A DNA stretch of 64,000 nucleotides from Viridilinea sp964592425. Its GTDB lineage: Bacteria > Chloroflexota > Chloroflexia > Chloroflexales > Chloroflexaceae. The position numbers and the translations under genes were made by a program. Below are positions 24,982-34,405 of this stretch, one piece after another; position 1 is the first letter of the stretch; the number at the start of each line of letters is the position of its first letter. Location of the stretch: positions 1 through 64,000 of the forward strand of contig CAZQCG010000006.1 in assembly GCA_964592425.1 (NCBI GenBank), in the 5' to 3' direction. The notes beneath the pieces are model-generated. The model saw only the letters and a program-made list of their open reading frames with translations, was not told where the DNA came from and did not search any database.

Positions 24982-26526
24982 ATGCCTACCTTGCGCCTTG
25001 TTCGCCGCCCTGGCAGCCTGCTGGTCGGGCTGATCCTGCTGAGCCTTCTGGCCCTCCCCGGAGCTGTCCGTGCTGCTGCTACGGTGAGCCCCGAGACGGT
25101 GCATCCTGGTGAGCGAGTCAACCTGTCCGCCGATGGTTTCAACCCCGGCGAACGGATCGATTTCTGGGTCACGGGGCCAGACGGCCTCAGCCGCCCGCGT
25201 TTTCCGGCGGTTCCGGCTGATGCCAACGGTGCGGTCGCCTGGTCTTACGATCTGCCTCTTGATGCACCTGCCGGGCGCTGGACAGCCGTGGCTCGTGGGG
25301 TGCGCTCCAATTTGCAGATGGCAGTCGGCTTCACGGTGATCGGCCTGGCAACACCGGTGCGCCAGGTTACGGCCGAGCCAGCCGCCGCGGCGCCCGGCAC
25401 GACTTTTCACTTCACGGTCACCGCTCTGACGCCGGACGAACGGTTTGGCCCCTGGCTGCGTGGCCCCGATGGGCGCGATCGTGATTTTGGCGAGCCCGGT
25501 AGCTTCGTGCGCATCACGGTTGATGCCGAAGGGGTGCTGCGTTGGAGCTGGACGGCTCCCGCCGATGCTCTGGCCGGTGATTGGCTGGCCCTTGCACGCA
25601 GCGATCAGAGTGGTGCCCTTGTGCAGGTGCCCTTCCGTATAACCGGCAGCGGCCCTACGCCCCCTGAACGGCGGGTTGAGCCGGTCGTCGGGGCACCGGG
25701 GACACGCTTTAATGTGGTGGTTGGTGGCCTTATACCTGGTGAAGAGGCCGGGAGTTGGCTCAATACACCCTCCGGCACCCAGGTCGATGCGACGTCTTAC
25801 CTCAAAGCTGACGCTGCCGGGGTGGTACGCTGGAGTTGGGTCGCACCGGTAGGGGCTGAGGCCGGGCGGTGGCAGGTAGTGACTCGTGGCCTTGACAGCC
25901 GCATTATGGTCGTGCTTGACCTGACAGTGACCGGGGCCAACGCGGCACCTACACCTGTGCCAAGCCCTCTGGCCCAGGTCAGCCCGGCCAGCGGCCAGCC
26001 CCAGAGTACCTTCTTCTTCAGCGTCAGTGGCTTTAGCACCAAAGAGCGCGAAATCTCCTACTGGTTTGTTGATGCGGAAGGCAAGCCCATCCGTACCGAC
26101 GAGAAGATCGAAGTCACCAGTGAGGGTACTGCCAGTTGGCGCTGGAAGGCACCACGCCTGGCCGCCCCTGGGGTCTGGACAATGACGGCCCGAGGCACCC
26201 GTAGCGGTCTTGAGGTGAGCCTGCCCTTTACGATCCTGGTGCCCGATCCGCCCACAAGCAGCGTTACTCCTGGGGCAGGACCTGCCGGGACGCGCTTTAG
26301 TTTCCGTGCCACCGGCCTCAATGTGATTGAGCGTATGGATACCTGGGTCGAGCGGCCTGACGGTTCGATCACTGCCGGCACCTTTGGTGTGCGCGCCGAC
26401 GGCGATGGGGTGGCCGTCTGGACCTGGCTGGCCCCGGCTGATGCCGTGTCCGGTACCTGGATCATGGTGGCTGAGGGGCGCGATACCGATCTGATCTTCC
26501 GTATTCCTTTCCGCATCACGGAGTAG
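24982..26526 (+). CDS. Secreted protein of five tandem Ig-like repeats
   Basis: A 514-residue exported protein. The signal peptide (MPTLRLVRRPG followed by a hydrophobic core and GAVRAAA) precedes five homologous ~85-95-residue modules. Each module starts with a V-x-P pattern (VSPETVHPGERV, VTAEPAAAAPGT, VEPVVGAPGT, VSPASGQPQS, VTPGAGPAGT), contains a Gly/Phe turn, a central W, a conserved WxW/WSY near the end and a closing ..GxW.xxARG.. segment. The pattern suggests beta-sandwich adhesion or spacer domains. No sortase motif or C-terminal membrane anchor is seen. The start at 24982 has GAGGGGA 8-9 bases upstream. Surface or extracellular location is inferred; function is unknown. Confidence 0.75.
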   Translation: MPTLRLVRRPGSLLVGLILLSLLALPGAVRAAATVSPETVHPGERVNLSADGFNPGERIDFWVTGPDGLSRPRFPAVPADANGAVAWSYDLPLDAPAGRWTAVARGVRSNLQMAVGFTVIGLATPVRQVTAEPAAAAPGTTFHFTVTALTPDERFGPWLRGPDGRDRDFGEPGSFVRITVDAEGVLRWSWTAPADALAGDWLALARSDQSGALVQVPFRITGSGPTPPERRVEPVVGAPGTRFNVVVGGLIPGEEAGSWLNTPSGTQVDATSYLKADAAGVVRWSWVAPVGAEAGRWQVVTRGLDSRIMVVLDLTVTGANAAPTPVPSPLAQVSPASGQPQSTFFFSVSGFSTKEREISYWFVDAEGKPIRTDEKIEVTSEGTASWRWKAPRLAAPGVWTMTARGTRSGLEVSLPFTILVPDPPTSSVTPGAGPAGTRFSFRATGLNVIERMDTWVERPDGSITAGTFGVRADGDGVAVWTWLAPADAVSGTWIMVAEGRDTDLIFRIPFRITE

Positions 26527-26535
26527 CGTACGGGC

Positions 26536-28605
26536 ATGGCCAGTTCTTTCTTCTCGCTCTACCGTCACGGTTTTGCTCGTGTGGCCGTGGCGGTGCCCGC
26601 CCTGCGCGTGGCGAACCCGCCCTTTAACGTTGAGCGTACGCTTGCCCTGGCCCACCAGGCCGATGCTGCCGGGGCCGCCCTGGTGCTCTTTCCTGAACTG
26701 GGTCTTTCCGCCTACAGCAACGAGGATCTCTTTCACCAGGCGGCCTTGCTCGACGCCGCCCTGGCGGCGCTGGGCCGCGTGGTCGCCGCCAGCGTCGATC
26801 TGCGCCCCCTGCTGCTGGTCGGGGCCCCCTTGCGCCACGAGGGTCGCCTCTTCAACTGCGCGCTTGCCGTTCACGCCGGGCGTGTGCTCGGCGTGACTCC
26901 CAAGAGCTATCTGCCCAACTACCGTGAGTTCTACGAAAAGCGCCAGTTCGCCGCTGCGCGTGATGCCCTGCGGACGAGCATCGAGCTCTTCGGTAGCCAG
27001 GTGCCCTTCGGTGCCGACTTGATCTATGAGGCCACCAATCTGCCCGGCTTCGCTGTCCATAGCGAGATCTGCGAAGATGTCTGGACGCCCATCCCCCCCA
27101 GCACCTACGCGGCCCTGGCTGGTGCGACGCTGCTCTGCAACCTCTCGGCCTCTAACATCACCATTGGCAAGGCCGATTATCGCCACGCCCTCTGCGCCGC
27201 CCAGTCGGGCAAAATGGTGGCCGCCTATCTCTACGCCGCCGCTGGCCCCGGCGAGAGTACCACCGATCTGGCCTGGGATGGTCACGCGCTGATCTATGAA
27301 GCTGGCGAGTTACTGGTCGAGTCGGCGCGTTTCGCTGATGATGAGCAGCTGATCCTTGCCGATATCGACCTCGAACGTCTGCTGCAAGAGCGCATGCGCC
27401 TGGGCAGTTTTAGCGATACGGCCAGCGACCACCGCGAGGCTGTGTGTCAGTTGCGCCGGGTGCCGTTCAGCTTAAACCTGCCTGAAGGCGATCTGCCCTT
27501 GCGGCGTACCATTGCTCGCTTCCCCTTTGTGCCCGACGACCCGGCCACGCGTGATGCGCGCTGCTACGAAGCCTACAATATTCAGGTGCATGGGCTGATC
27601 AAGCGCCTCGCCTCTAGCGGCATCAGCCGCCTGGTGATCGGGGTCAGCGGTGGCCTCGATAGCACCCAGGCCCTGATCGTCGCCGTACGGGCGATGGATC
27701 GACTGGGCCTGCCGCGCAGCAATATTCTTGCCTATACTATGCCCGGTTTCGCCACCTCCGAGCGCACCCGGCATAACGCCCACGCGCTCATGGCCGCCCT
27801 CGGGGTCAGCGCCGCCGAGATCGACATTCGCCCCTCGGCTATGCAGATGCTGCGTGATCTCGACCATCCTTACGCCCATGGCGCGCCGGTCTTCGATGTC
27901 ACCTTCGAGAATGTGCAGGCCGGTGAGCGTACCTCGCACCTCTTCCGGCTGGCCAATCATCACGGGGCCCTGGTGCTCGGCACGGGCGACCTGAGTGAGC
28001 TGGCGCTGGGCTGGGCTACCTATGGCGTCGGCGACCACATGTCGCACTACAATGTCAATGCCTCGGTACCCAAGACGCTTATCCAGCATCTCATTCGCTG
28101 GGTGATTCGCTCAGGCCAGCTTGACGCGGCAGCCGGGGCAACCCTCCAGTCAATCCTGGCTACCGAGATTTCGCCCGAACTGGTGCCAGCGAGTGACGGG
28201 GCGCAGGGTGAGCCCGCCCAGAGCACCGAGGCGAAGATTGGACCGTATGCCCTGCAGGACTTCAACCTCTACTACCTGAGCCGCTATGGTTTCCGCCCCA
28301 GCAAGGTGGCCTTTCTGAGCTACCACGCCTGGTCGGATGTCGGACGTGGGGCCTGGCCCGAGGGCCTGCCTGAAGATCGGCGGGTCGCTTATGACCTGCC
28401 GACGATCAAGGCCTGGCTCGAACTCTTTCTCTTCCGCTTCTTCCAGACCAGCCAGTTCAAGCGCTCGGCGCTGCCCAACGGGCCGAAAGTCGGCTCGGGC
28501 GGCTCGCTCTCGCCCCGGGGCGATTGGCGTGCGCCGAGTGATGCCGAGGCGCGGGTCTGGATCGATGAACTGCGTGCCAATGTGCCTGATGCGAACGTTG
28601 ACTAA
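26536..28605 (+). CDS. nadE: Glutamine-dependent NAD+ synthetase
   Basis: A 689-residue two-domain enzyme converting deamido-NAD to NAD with glutamine. The N-terminal nitrilase-type glutaminase has its triad in LFPELGLSAYS (Glu54), a Lys near residue 127 (GVTPKSYLPNYREFYEKRQF) and Cys in SEICEDVW. The C-terminal synthetase has the PP-loop VIGVSGGLDSTQAL, then TMPGFATSERT and LGTGDLSELALGWATYGVGD. Length and order are those of the long, Mycobacterium-type NadE. It follows the secreted-protein gene by only 9 bases and its last 17 bases overlap the cytochrome gene, suggesting translational coupling. Confidence 0.96.
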   Translation: MASSFFSLYRHGFARVAVAVPALRVANPPFNVERTLALAHQADAAGAALVLFPELGLSAYSNEDLFHQAALLDAALAALGRVVAASVDLRPLLLVGAPLRHEGRLFNCALAVHAGRVLGVTPKSYLPNYREFYEKRQFAAARDALRTSIELFGSQVPFGADLIYEATNLPGFAVHSEICEDVWTPIPPSTYAALAGATLLCNLSASNITIGKADYRHALCAAQSGKMVAAYLYAAAGPGESTTDLAWDGHALIYEAGELLVESARFADDEQLILADIDLERLLQERMRLGSFSDTASDHREAVCQLRRVPFSLNLPEGDLPLRRTIARFPFVPDDPATRDARCYEAYNIQVHGLIKRLASSGISRLVIGVSGGLDSTQALIVAVRAMDRLGLPRSNILAYTMPGFATSERTRHNAHALMAALGVSAAEIDIRPSAMQMLRDLDHPYAHGAPVFDVTFENVQAGERTSHLFRLANHHGALVLGTGDLSELALGWATYGVGDHMSHYNVNASVPKTLIQHLIRWVIRSGQLDAAAGATLQSILATEISPELVPASDGAQGEPAQSTEAKIGPYALQDFNLYYLSRYGFRPSKVAFLSYHAWSDVGRGAWPEGLPEDRRVAYDLPTIKAWLELFLFRFFQTSQFKRSALPNGPKVGSGGSLSPRGDWRAPSDAEARVWIDELRANVPDANVD

Positions 28606-28972
28606 GCCCGTGTGCTGGAGTCTGTGGCTGGTGGCTTTAGTGCTCCTGGTTGCCTGTGGTGCGGGTGCGCCATCCCCGCCCGACCCGCTGGCCGAGGGCC
28701 AACGCCTCTTTGCGATCTGGTGCAGCGGTTGTCACACCCTCGCGGTGGATGGTCCCACGGCCCTTGGGCCGAGCCTGGCTGGGGTGGCCAATACGGCCGC
28801 CGCCAACCCCGCCGGGCTCAGCGCCGAGGAGTGGTTGCGCCGCGAGATCGTTGAACCCAACGCAGTGCTAACCCCTGGCTACCAACCGAACCTGATGCCT
28901 ACTAGCTATAGCCAGAGTCTGCGCCCTGAGCAGATCGATGCCCTGGTGCGTTTTATGCTCAGCCTGGAGTAG
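28589..28972 (+). CDS. Lipoprotein c-type cytochrome
   Basis: A 127-residue exported monohaem cytochrome c. The signal peptide ends in a lipobox-like LLVAC (Cys23), so it is probably membrane-anchored outside the cytoplasm. The haem site is CSGCH (residues 45-49) and the likely axial Met is in YQPNLMPTSY (Met103). It resembles subunit II/CtaC-associated or alternative complex III-type small cytochromes in size. The ATG at 28589 lies inside the 3' end of nadE (17-base overlap, different frame), a position usual for coupled translation. Electron-transfer partners are not encoded nearby. Confidence 0.85.
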   Translation: MRTLTKPVCWSLWLVALVLLVACGAGAPSPPDPLAEGQRLFAIWCSGCHTLAVDGPTALGPSLAGVANTAAANPAGLSAEEWLRREIVEPNAVLTPGYQPNLMPTSYSQSLRPEQIDALVRFMLSLE

Positions 28973-28981
28973 CCTGCTCCC

Positions 28982-31456
28982 CTATCCCTCAGCCTCGGGG
29001 CGGATGAGCACCTCGCGTGAGCGTCCACCCTCGGCGGGGCCGACGATGCCCTGCTGCTCAAGCAGGTCGATCAACTGGGCGGCTTTGCTGTAGCCGATGC
29101 GCATGCGGCGCTGGAGCAGCGAGGCCGAGGCACGCTGGTGGTGGCGTACCAGATCGATGGCCTGGGGCAGCAGGTCGTCTTGCTCGTCGCTAGAGAGGAA
29201 TTCGGCGGGGGGGCGGAATTGCTCATCGGCAGGGGTAGGGGCCGGGTTGCCGTCAACGGCAGGGGTCGTGGTGGGAGCCACTGCGTCCGCTGCGGGGCGC
29301 GGGCCGGGCAGGGTGCCGCTGAAGGGCGGGCCACTCACGCCCAACGAGCCGCCGGGCCGTGAGGCAAGCTGTTTCGTATCACTGGGTGGGGCCGCGTTGC
29401 GCCAGAACTCAACCAGTCGTTCCACCTCGCGGTCAGAGACATAGGTGCCCTGGATGCGCACGAGTTTGGCTGAGTCGGCGGCCATATAGAGCATATCGCC
29501 GCGTCCGAGCAGCTGGTCGGCCCCGGGCACATCGAGAATGACTCGGCTATCGACCTGTGACGTGACGGCAAAGGCGATGCGCGAAGGGAAGTTGGCCTTG
29601 ATCAAGCCGGTGATTACATCAACCGAGGGGCGCTGGGTGGCGATAATCAGGTGGATGCCGGTAGCGCGGGCCATCTGGGCCAGACGACAGATGTAGGTCT
29701 CGATCTCGTCAGGGGCCAACATCATCAGGTCGGCTAGCTCGTCGATCACAATCACGATATAGGGCATCGGCTCAAGATCGGCACGCTTATGGCTCAACTG
29801 CTTATAGCTGTCCAGGTTGCGCACCCCATGGCGGGCAAAGATCTTATAGCGCCGCTCCATCTCGCGGGTAGCCCATTTCAGCGTCGGTACTACTCGCTCA
29901 AGCTCGGTAACCACCGGCGAGAGCAGGTGGGGGATCTGGTTGTAGACGATCAGTTCGACCATCTTCGGGTCAACCAGGATCAACTTCAATTCGTCGGGCG
30001 TATGGCAGAGCAGCAGGCCACAGAGGAAGGCATTGATCGCCACACTCTTGCCCGAGCCGGTAGCACCTGCCACCAGCAGGTGCGGCATCCTGGTCATATC
30101 GGCGACCACCGGTGCCCCGCTGATATCTTTGCCAAGCGGCAGGCGCAGCCGGCCCCGATTGGCCTCAAACTCCTCCGAGTCGATCACTTCACGCAGGCTG
30201 ACTGTCGCAATCGCCGAGTTAGGAATCTCAATACCGACCGCATTCTTACCCGGAATAGGTGCCTCGATACGGATCGATTCGGCGGCCAGGGCCAGGGCCA
30301 GATCCTTCTCCAGGGTGGTGATTTTCGAGACCTTGACGCCAACGGCGGGCTGGAGCTCAAACTGGGTGACGGCCGGGCCGGTATTGACGCCTACCACGCG
30401 GGCCTCAACCTTGAAACTGGCCAGAGTCTCCTCGATCACGCGAGCACGCAGGCGCCGTTCATCGTCGCTGATCAGCCCTTCGACCCGCTGCTGCGAGAGC
30501 AGTTCGAGTGCGGGCAGGGGCCATGCGTGATGCACGGCAGCTATCTCGAAGCCCTCCAGGGCCGGCTGTACCACCTCGCGTGGGGGTGGTGCTGGCGGCT
30601 CAGGTGGCCGTACCTCCGTGGGGGCTGCGGTGGCCGGAGGCCCAGCCAGAGTGGTTGGCGCTGTTGGGGTGGAGGTGGGCGGCGTGGGTGGTGCCGTTGG
30701 GCGCTGGAAGAGGCTGGCGCGGGTCGGGCGGGCGGCAATCGGCGTCGGCACGATCTCGTCTTCGCTACCCTGGGGGGGTGGCATAAAGGGCAGGTCGGCA
30801 TCAGCGAGGGCTGGTGATGCAGGTGTGCGCTGGCGACGTGGCCCACTCCAGAGCAGCGCCCAGAAGGCCAGGCTGCGCGCGGTTGTGCCCGACGCCAGTT
30901 CGCGCAGGGTCAGGTTAAAGGTGAGCAGGACGCCGATCAGGCCGAGGATGAGCACGACCAGGAGGGCCGCCGGGCGCCCAATGGCGTTATCGAAACCCTG
31001 GAGCATCCAGTAGCCGACGATACCGCCGCCCTCATCGGTGCGCACGAGCAGCGGCGTGTTATGATCGGGCATTTCGAGCAGCATCAGAATGGCTATGATG
31101 ATCAGCAGCGTGCCAGCCATATGGATGCCGCGCAAGCGCGAGTCCTGGAACTGTTCCTGGATGAGGATCGCCACACCGAGCAGGCCAAGGATGATCGGCA
31201 CGACAATTGCACCGCGTCCAAAGGCGCCGCGTACCACTTCGACATAGAAGGCCCCGAAGCCACCTGCCACGCCAGTGGCGAAAAAGATGATGGTTGCCAG
31301 GGCGAGCGTGATCAGCCCAAGCGCAAACAGGTCGCGCTGGTGTTCAGGCCGCAGCAGGACCGGGCGGGGCTCACTACGGGCACCCTTCCGAGGCGTCCTG
31401 GCCCGCACGGCCAGCTTACGTCCAACCGGGGGCTTCTTATTCCCTCTCGCAGCCAT
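28982..31456 (-). CDS. ftsK: DNA translocase FtsK/SpoIIIE
   Basis: An 824-residue membrane-anchored DNA pump for chromosome segregation at division. The basic N terminus is followed by about four membrane spans (residues 35-190), a Pro/Thr/Ala-rich linker (about 195-300), the alpha/beta motor with Walker A VAGATGSGKSVAINA, Walker B YIVIVIDELADLM and ATQRPSVDVITGLIKANFPSRIAF, and the gamma winged helix (LLPQAIDLVRHHQRASASLL...GYSKAAQLIDLLEQQGIVGP) that reads KOPS/SRS-type sites. The start at 31456 begins the conserved basic segment; Shine-Dalgarno is weak. It is convergent with the cytochrome gene with only 9 bases between stops. Confidence 0.96.
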   Translation of the reverse strand: MAARGNKKPPVGRKLAVRARTPRKGARSEPRPVLLRPEHQRDLFALGLITLALATIIFFATGVAGGFGAFYVEVVRGAFGRGAIVVPIILGLLGVAILIQEQFQDSRLRGIHMAGTLLIIIAILMLLEMPDHNTPLLVRTDEGGGIVGYWMLQGFDNAIGRPAALLVVLILGLIGVLLTFNLTLRELASGTTARSLAFWALLWSGPRRQRTPASPALADADLPFMPPPQGSEDEIVPTPIAARPTRASLFQRPTAPPTPPTSTPTAPTTLAGPPATAAPTEVRPPEPPAPPPREVVQPALEGFEIAAVHHAWPLPALELLSQQRVEGLISDDERRLRARVIEETLASFKVEARVVGVNTGPAVTQFELQPAVGVKVSKITTLEKDLALALAAESIRIEAPIPGKNAVGIEIPNSAIATVSLREVIDSEEFEANRGRLRLPLGKDISGAPVVADMTRMPHLLVAGATGSGKSVAINAFLCGLLLCHTPDELKLILVDPKMVELIVYNQIPHLLSPVVTELERVVPTLKWATREMERRYKIFARHGVRNLDSYKQLSHKRADLEPMPYIVIVIDELADLMMLAPDEIETYICRLAQMARATGIHLIIATQRPSVDVITGLIKANFPSRIAFAVTSQVDSRVILDVPGADQLLGRGDMLYMAADSAKLVRIQGTYVSDREVERLVEFWRNAAPPSDTKQLASRPGGSLGVSGPPFSGTLPGPRPAADAVAPTTTPAVDGNPAPTPADEQFRPPAEFLSSDEQDDLLPQAIDLVRHHQRASASLLQRRMRIGYSKAAQLIDLLEQQGIVGPAEGGRSREVLIRPEAEG

Positions 31457-31630
31457 GATCAACCCGTAGAGAGTGAAAGTGTAGAGACCAAGTTTAGTAT
31501 AGCACACCCATGCGCTGGGTCATGAAAGCTGATCAGCATAGGTCTATAGCGTGGTATGCTAGTAGTGTCAAGGGTGTGCGAGGGAACCCACTTCCCTCGC
31601 TTGATCCTGTTCATATAAGGAGGTCTATCC

Positions 31631-32116
31631 ATGTGGCGACGCAAGAATCGCTTTGAGCGCAGCATTGATGTGGCCGAGACGAAGACGGCCGAGCGGGTGA
31701 ACCAACTGGCTGAGCAGGTACGTGAGCGTTTTGATAGTGAGAGTGGTCAACAATTGGCCGACAACCTGAACGAACTTGCCCGCCGTGTTGATGATCTGGA
31801 TCTGAGCAAGACGGTCTATAAGCGCCGCAAGGATCTGGAGAAGGCTGCCCGACGGGCTAACAAGCAGATCGACCGGGCGGTACGCGATCTCGAGCAGGTG
31901 CGTGGCAAGGTGGCCCACGACGCCAGTCTGCTGGCGGCCCGCGTCGGTGAACAGCTTGAGGAGCGCGGCCAGCAGATCGCGACGGTCGGCATACAGTCGG
32001 TTCCCAGCCAGCCGACCGGCTGGATCATTCCGATACTCTTTGGCTTTCTGATCGGCTTTGGGGCTGGCTTTCTAATCGCCCGCAACAGCCGTCAAAACAA
32101 AGAAGAGGCTGCCTAA
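31631..32116 (+). CDS. Coiled-coil protein with C-terminal membrane anchor
   Basis: A 161-residue product. Residues 10-125 are highly charged and helical, with heptad-like spacing (TAERVNQLAEQVRERF, LNELARRVDDLDLS, RRANKQIDRAVRDLEQV), and residues about 130-151 form one membrane span (WIIPILFGFLIGFGAGFLIA) followed by a short polar tail. This layout resembles YtxH-like or apolipoprotein-like envelope stress proteins, but I cannot assign a family. The Shine-Dalgarno AGGAGG is strong, with 7-8 bases spacing. Confidence 0.7.
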   Translation: MWRRKNRFERSIDVAETKTAERVNQLAEQVRERFDSESGQQLADNLNELARRVDDLDLSKTVYKRRKDLEKAARRANKQIDRAVRDLEQVRGKVAHDASLLAARVGEQLEERGQQIATVGIQSVPSQPTGWIIPILFGFLIGFGAGFLIARNSRQNKEEAA

Positions 32117-32185
32117 GATCAATAGGTTGCAAATAAGACGCGCTCTCTCCTCCCAACCTCTTCCCGCTGGGTGAGGAGCCGGGCA

Positions 32186-32206
32186 CCCGCCCCCAGCGGG
32201 GGCGGG
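32186..32206. terminator. GC-rich palindrome between convergent genes
   Basis: CCCGCCCCC (32186-32194), AGC, GGGGGCGGG (32198-32206) form a perfect 9-bp stem, followed by a T-rich stretch (GCTTCTTTGC). It lies between the coiled-coil gene and the 3' end of the LCP gene and could terminate transcription from both sides. Confidence 0.6.
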
Positions 32207-32250
32207 CTGAGCTTCTTTGCAAGGTATTGGCTCCAGGCCTCTGGCGCATG

Positions 32251-33834
32251 TCAGGGTTGCGCCGCCACCGTTCCTAGCAACTGCCCCCGTACCAGGTCGA
32301 TTGCCCCCGGTGCAGCCGTGATCGCATAAGGGTCGCCTTCGAGGCCCACGTAGGTCAGGCTCTCGTTGAGGCTGTAGCGTTCTACCTGCTCGGGGGCAAC
32401 GTTGCGGAAGGCCCAGGCGATGCCGATCATCTGGTCAAGCGAGAGATCGGTCTGGATATCGTCGCGCAGGGCGCTACTCAAGTTGGCGAGCAGCTCAACC
32501 TGGCTGAGGATATTCTGGTCACGCACGCGCTGCATAAGCCCCTGAATGACCTGTTGCTGACGCCGCGCACGGGCGTAGTCGCTATCGGCATGGCGTAACC
32601 GACTGTAGATCAGCGCGGTTGCGCCGTCCATATGCTGCGGCCCCGGCAGGAAATGGGCAACCATATAGCCGTAGTCCATAGTCGGGTATTGCGGGTCATA
32701 GAGTTCCTGCTCAACCGTGAGATCAATCCCGCCGATGGCATCAACCGCTGTGGTAAAAGCACCGAAGTCGGTGCGTACCACATGTTGGATCGGCAGATCA
32801 AGCAAGTTGGCGACAGTCTGCCGCGCCAGTTCAACCCCTCCCCCAAGCTCAGGGTAGAGCTCACCATAGACAGTGGCGGCGTTGATCCGCGAGTACCCAT
32901 AGCCGGGGATGTTGACGATCAGGTCGCGGGGGAAGGAGAGCAAGGCCACCCGCTGGCGAGCGGGATCGAGGTGGACGACCATAATCGCATCGGAGCGGGT
33001 CTGCCAACTTTCGCCAGGGCGGCGGTCGCTGCCTAACAGCAAGATATTCAGCGGCTCGCCACTTACCGGCACGATCCCCACTGTGGCCATAAGGGTAGGC
33101 ACAGGCGCGGCATTGCTGAGCGGCGGCAGGCTAATCGGTGTTGTACTTGCTGCCGGTGCCGGGGTCAGCCCGACCGTAGCGGCGGTAGCTGGGCGTTCGG
33201 CAAGCTCGCTATCGGGGGGATCGGTCGGCCAGGCAGCGCTAGCGAGGACAGCGGTTGTCGGAGCGACTGGGGTGGGCGGCGCTGCTGTCGCCGGAAGCGG
33301 GGTGAGCGGGGCAACCGTTGGCGGGGGCGCACTAGATGCTGCTACGGTCGGCAGAGGCATGCCAAGCGTCGGCGTGGACGGAATGGCAAGCCCAGCCGTC
33401 ACCTGCATCGCTGTCAGATTACCAGCGATGGTATAGGCGGCCCTGGCAATGCGCCCGACCAGGAGTCCTGCGCCGAGGGCAGTGATGGCCAGTACGCTGA
33501 AGAGGACATAACGCCACCAGGCGAGGGGCCGGCGCAGTCGTGATGCATAGGGCCGCAACGGGCGTGGCGGTGGTGGACGGTGCCGTGCTGGGCGCGACCC
33601 CTCCGCGGGCCTGGATGTGCCATCTGATCCAACAGGCTCGTGCGAGGAAGCGCGGGACGAACTAGTCTCGGTGCTTAGCAACTGGGCTAGCAGGGCCTGG
33701 TCACGGGTACGGGCGAGCAGATCCCGGCAGGTCTCACAGCAGGCCAGGTGGGCATCCAACTCAGTATGTCCCGGCCAAGTTGTATTGGGCTGAACACCCT
33801 CGGCGATCAACTGCCGTGCTTGACTACACTCCAT
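32251..33834 (-). CDS. LytR-CpsA-Psr (LCP) family protein with N-terminal zinc-finger
   Basis: A 527-residue membrane protein. Residues 1-40 resemble the zf-HC2 anti-sigma zinc finger (Cys3, His29, Cys33, Cys36 in HLACCETCRDLL). Then come a Ser/Pro/Arg-rich stretch, one membrane span (about residues 109-131, YVLFSVLAITALGAGLLVG), a long Ala/Pro/Thr linker (150-262) and an extracytoplasmic LCP domain (about 265-480) with LLGSDRRPGESWQTRSDAIMVV, LLSFPRDLIVNIPGYGYSRINA and SRLRHADSDYARARRQQ. LCP enzymes transfer glycopolymers onto cell-wall acceptors. The zinc finger would lie in the cytoplasm, where it could bind a sigma factor. No sigma gene is adjacent. Confidence 0.85.
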   Translation of the reverse strand: MECSQARQLIAEGVQPNTTWPGHTELDAHLACCETCRDLLARTRDQALLAQLLSTETSSSRASSHEPVGSDGTSRPAEGSRPARHRPPPPRPLRPYASRLRRPLAWWRYVLFSVLAITALGAGLLVGRIARAAYTIAGNLTAMQVTAGLAIPSTPTLGMPLPTVAASSAPPPTVAPLTPLPATAAPPTPVAPTTAVLASAAWPTDPPDSELAERPATAATVGLTPAPAASTTPISLPPLSNAAPVPTLMATVGIVPVSGEPLNILLLGSDRRPGESWQTRSDAIMVVHLDPARQRVALLSFPRDLIVNIPGYGYSRINAATVYGELYPELGGGVELARQTVANLLDLPIQHVVRTDFGAFTTAVDAIGGIDLTVEQELYDPQYPTMDYGYMVAHFLPGPQHMDGATALIYSRLRHADSDYARARRQQQVIQGLMQRVRDQNILSQVELLANLSSALRDDIQTDLSLDQMIGIAWAFRNVAPEQVERYSLNESLTYVGLEGDPYAITAAPGAIDLVRGQLLGTVAAQP

Positions 33835-33907
33835 ATATTCTGTCTGCCCTTAAATGCCTGTGAGAGTGTGACAGATGGGAGCGTCTGGACAGCCCCTCCC
33901 GGCGCAA

Positions 33908-34372
33908 TCAGGGCACTCCGGTAAACCCGTTCGCTTCCACCCTGCTGAGGCGTAGTGTCAGGCGTTTGATATAGGCCAGGATTGCGGCGATCCCGTTTAA
34001 GCGCTGTGGGCTAAGGATCTCGTGCAGGCCCATTGCATAAAAAAAGTCACCAGGTACCGCAAGAATCTCTTGTGGTGTCAGGTCGCGCAGCCCCTCGCAC
34101 AAAATGGCGGCATAGCCGCGGGTGGTCGGTGCCTCAGGTGGAACGGCAAGATGCAACACAACCCGTCCGTCGTGCAACGCGCCGGTAACGAAGACCGGGC
34201 TCATGCACTCATGCACCTGTTCCATGCCTGTATGTTCACGCAAATGCTCAGGAAGCGGCGGTAGCCGGTCGGCATAATCGAGCATCAACTCGAGCTTCTC
34301 CTGGCGATCGCTCGTCTGGAACTCCTCGATAATTGCATGCAGGCGGGCAGGGATTGGATGGGGTTGGGTCAT
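33908..34372 (-). CDS. sufE: SufE family Fe-S cluster assembly sulfur acceptor
   Basis: A 154-residue soluble protein of the SufE/CsdE fold. The active Cys56 is in VHECMSPV, equivalent to the persulfide-accepting Cys of SufE. Typical segments include EEFQTSDRQEKLELMLDYAD at the start, TRGYAAILCEGL and the helix region around LSPQRLNGI. SufE takes sulfur from the cysteine desulfurase SufS for Fe-S cluster assembly. GAGGA precedes the ATG by about 7 bases. No other suf genes are in the window. It lies upstream of the LCP gene, on the same strand, 73 bases apart. Confidence 0.92.
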   Translation of the reverse strand: MTQPHPIPARLHAIIEEFQTSDRQEKLELMLDYADRLPPLPEHLREHTGMEQVHECMSPVFVTGALHDGRVVLHLAVPPEAPTTRGYAAILCEGLRDLTPQEILAVPGDFFYAMGLHEILSPQRLNGIAAILAYIKRLTLRLSRVEANGFTGVP

Positions 34373-34405
34373 TGGACATCCTCAAACGTGTGAGCGTGCA
34401 AGGAT

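Noticed and set aside
24835..27285. An 816-codon open frame on the minus strand, antisense to the secreted repeat protein and nadE
   Set aside because: The plus strand encodes two recognisable proteins over the same bases. The antisense product is a low-complexity Gly/His/Gln/Arg-rich string with no motif, an artefact of high GC at third positions.
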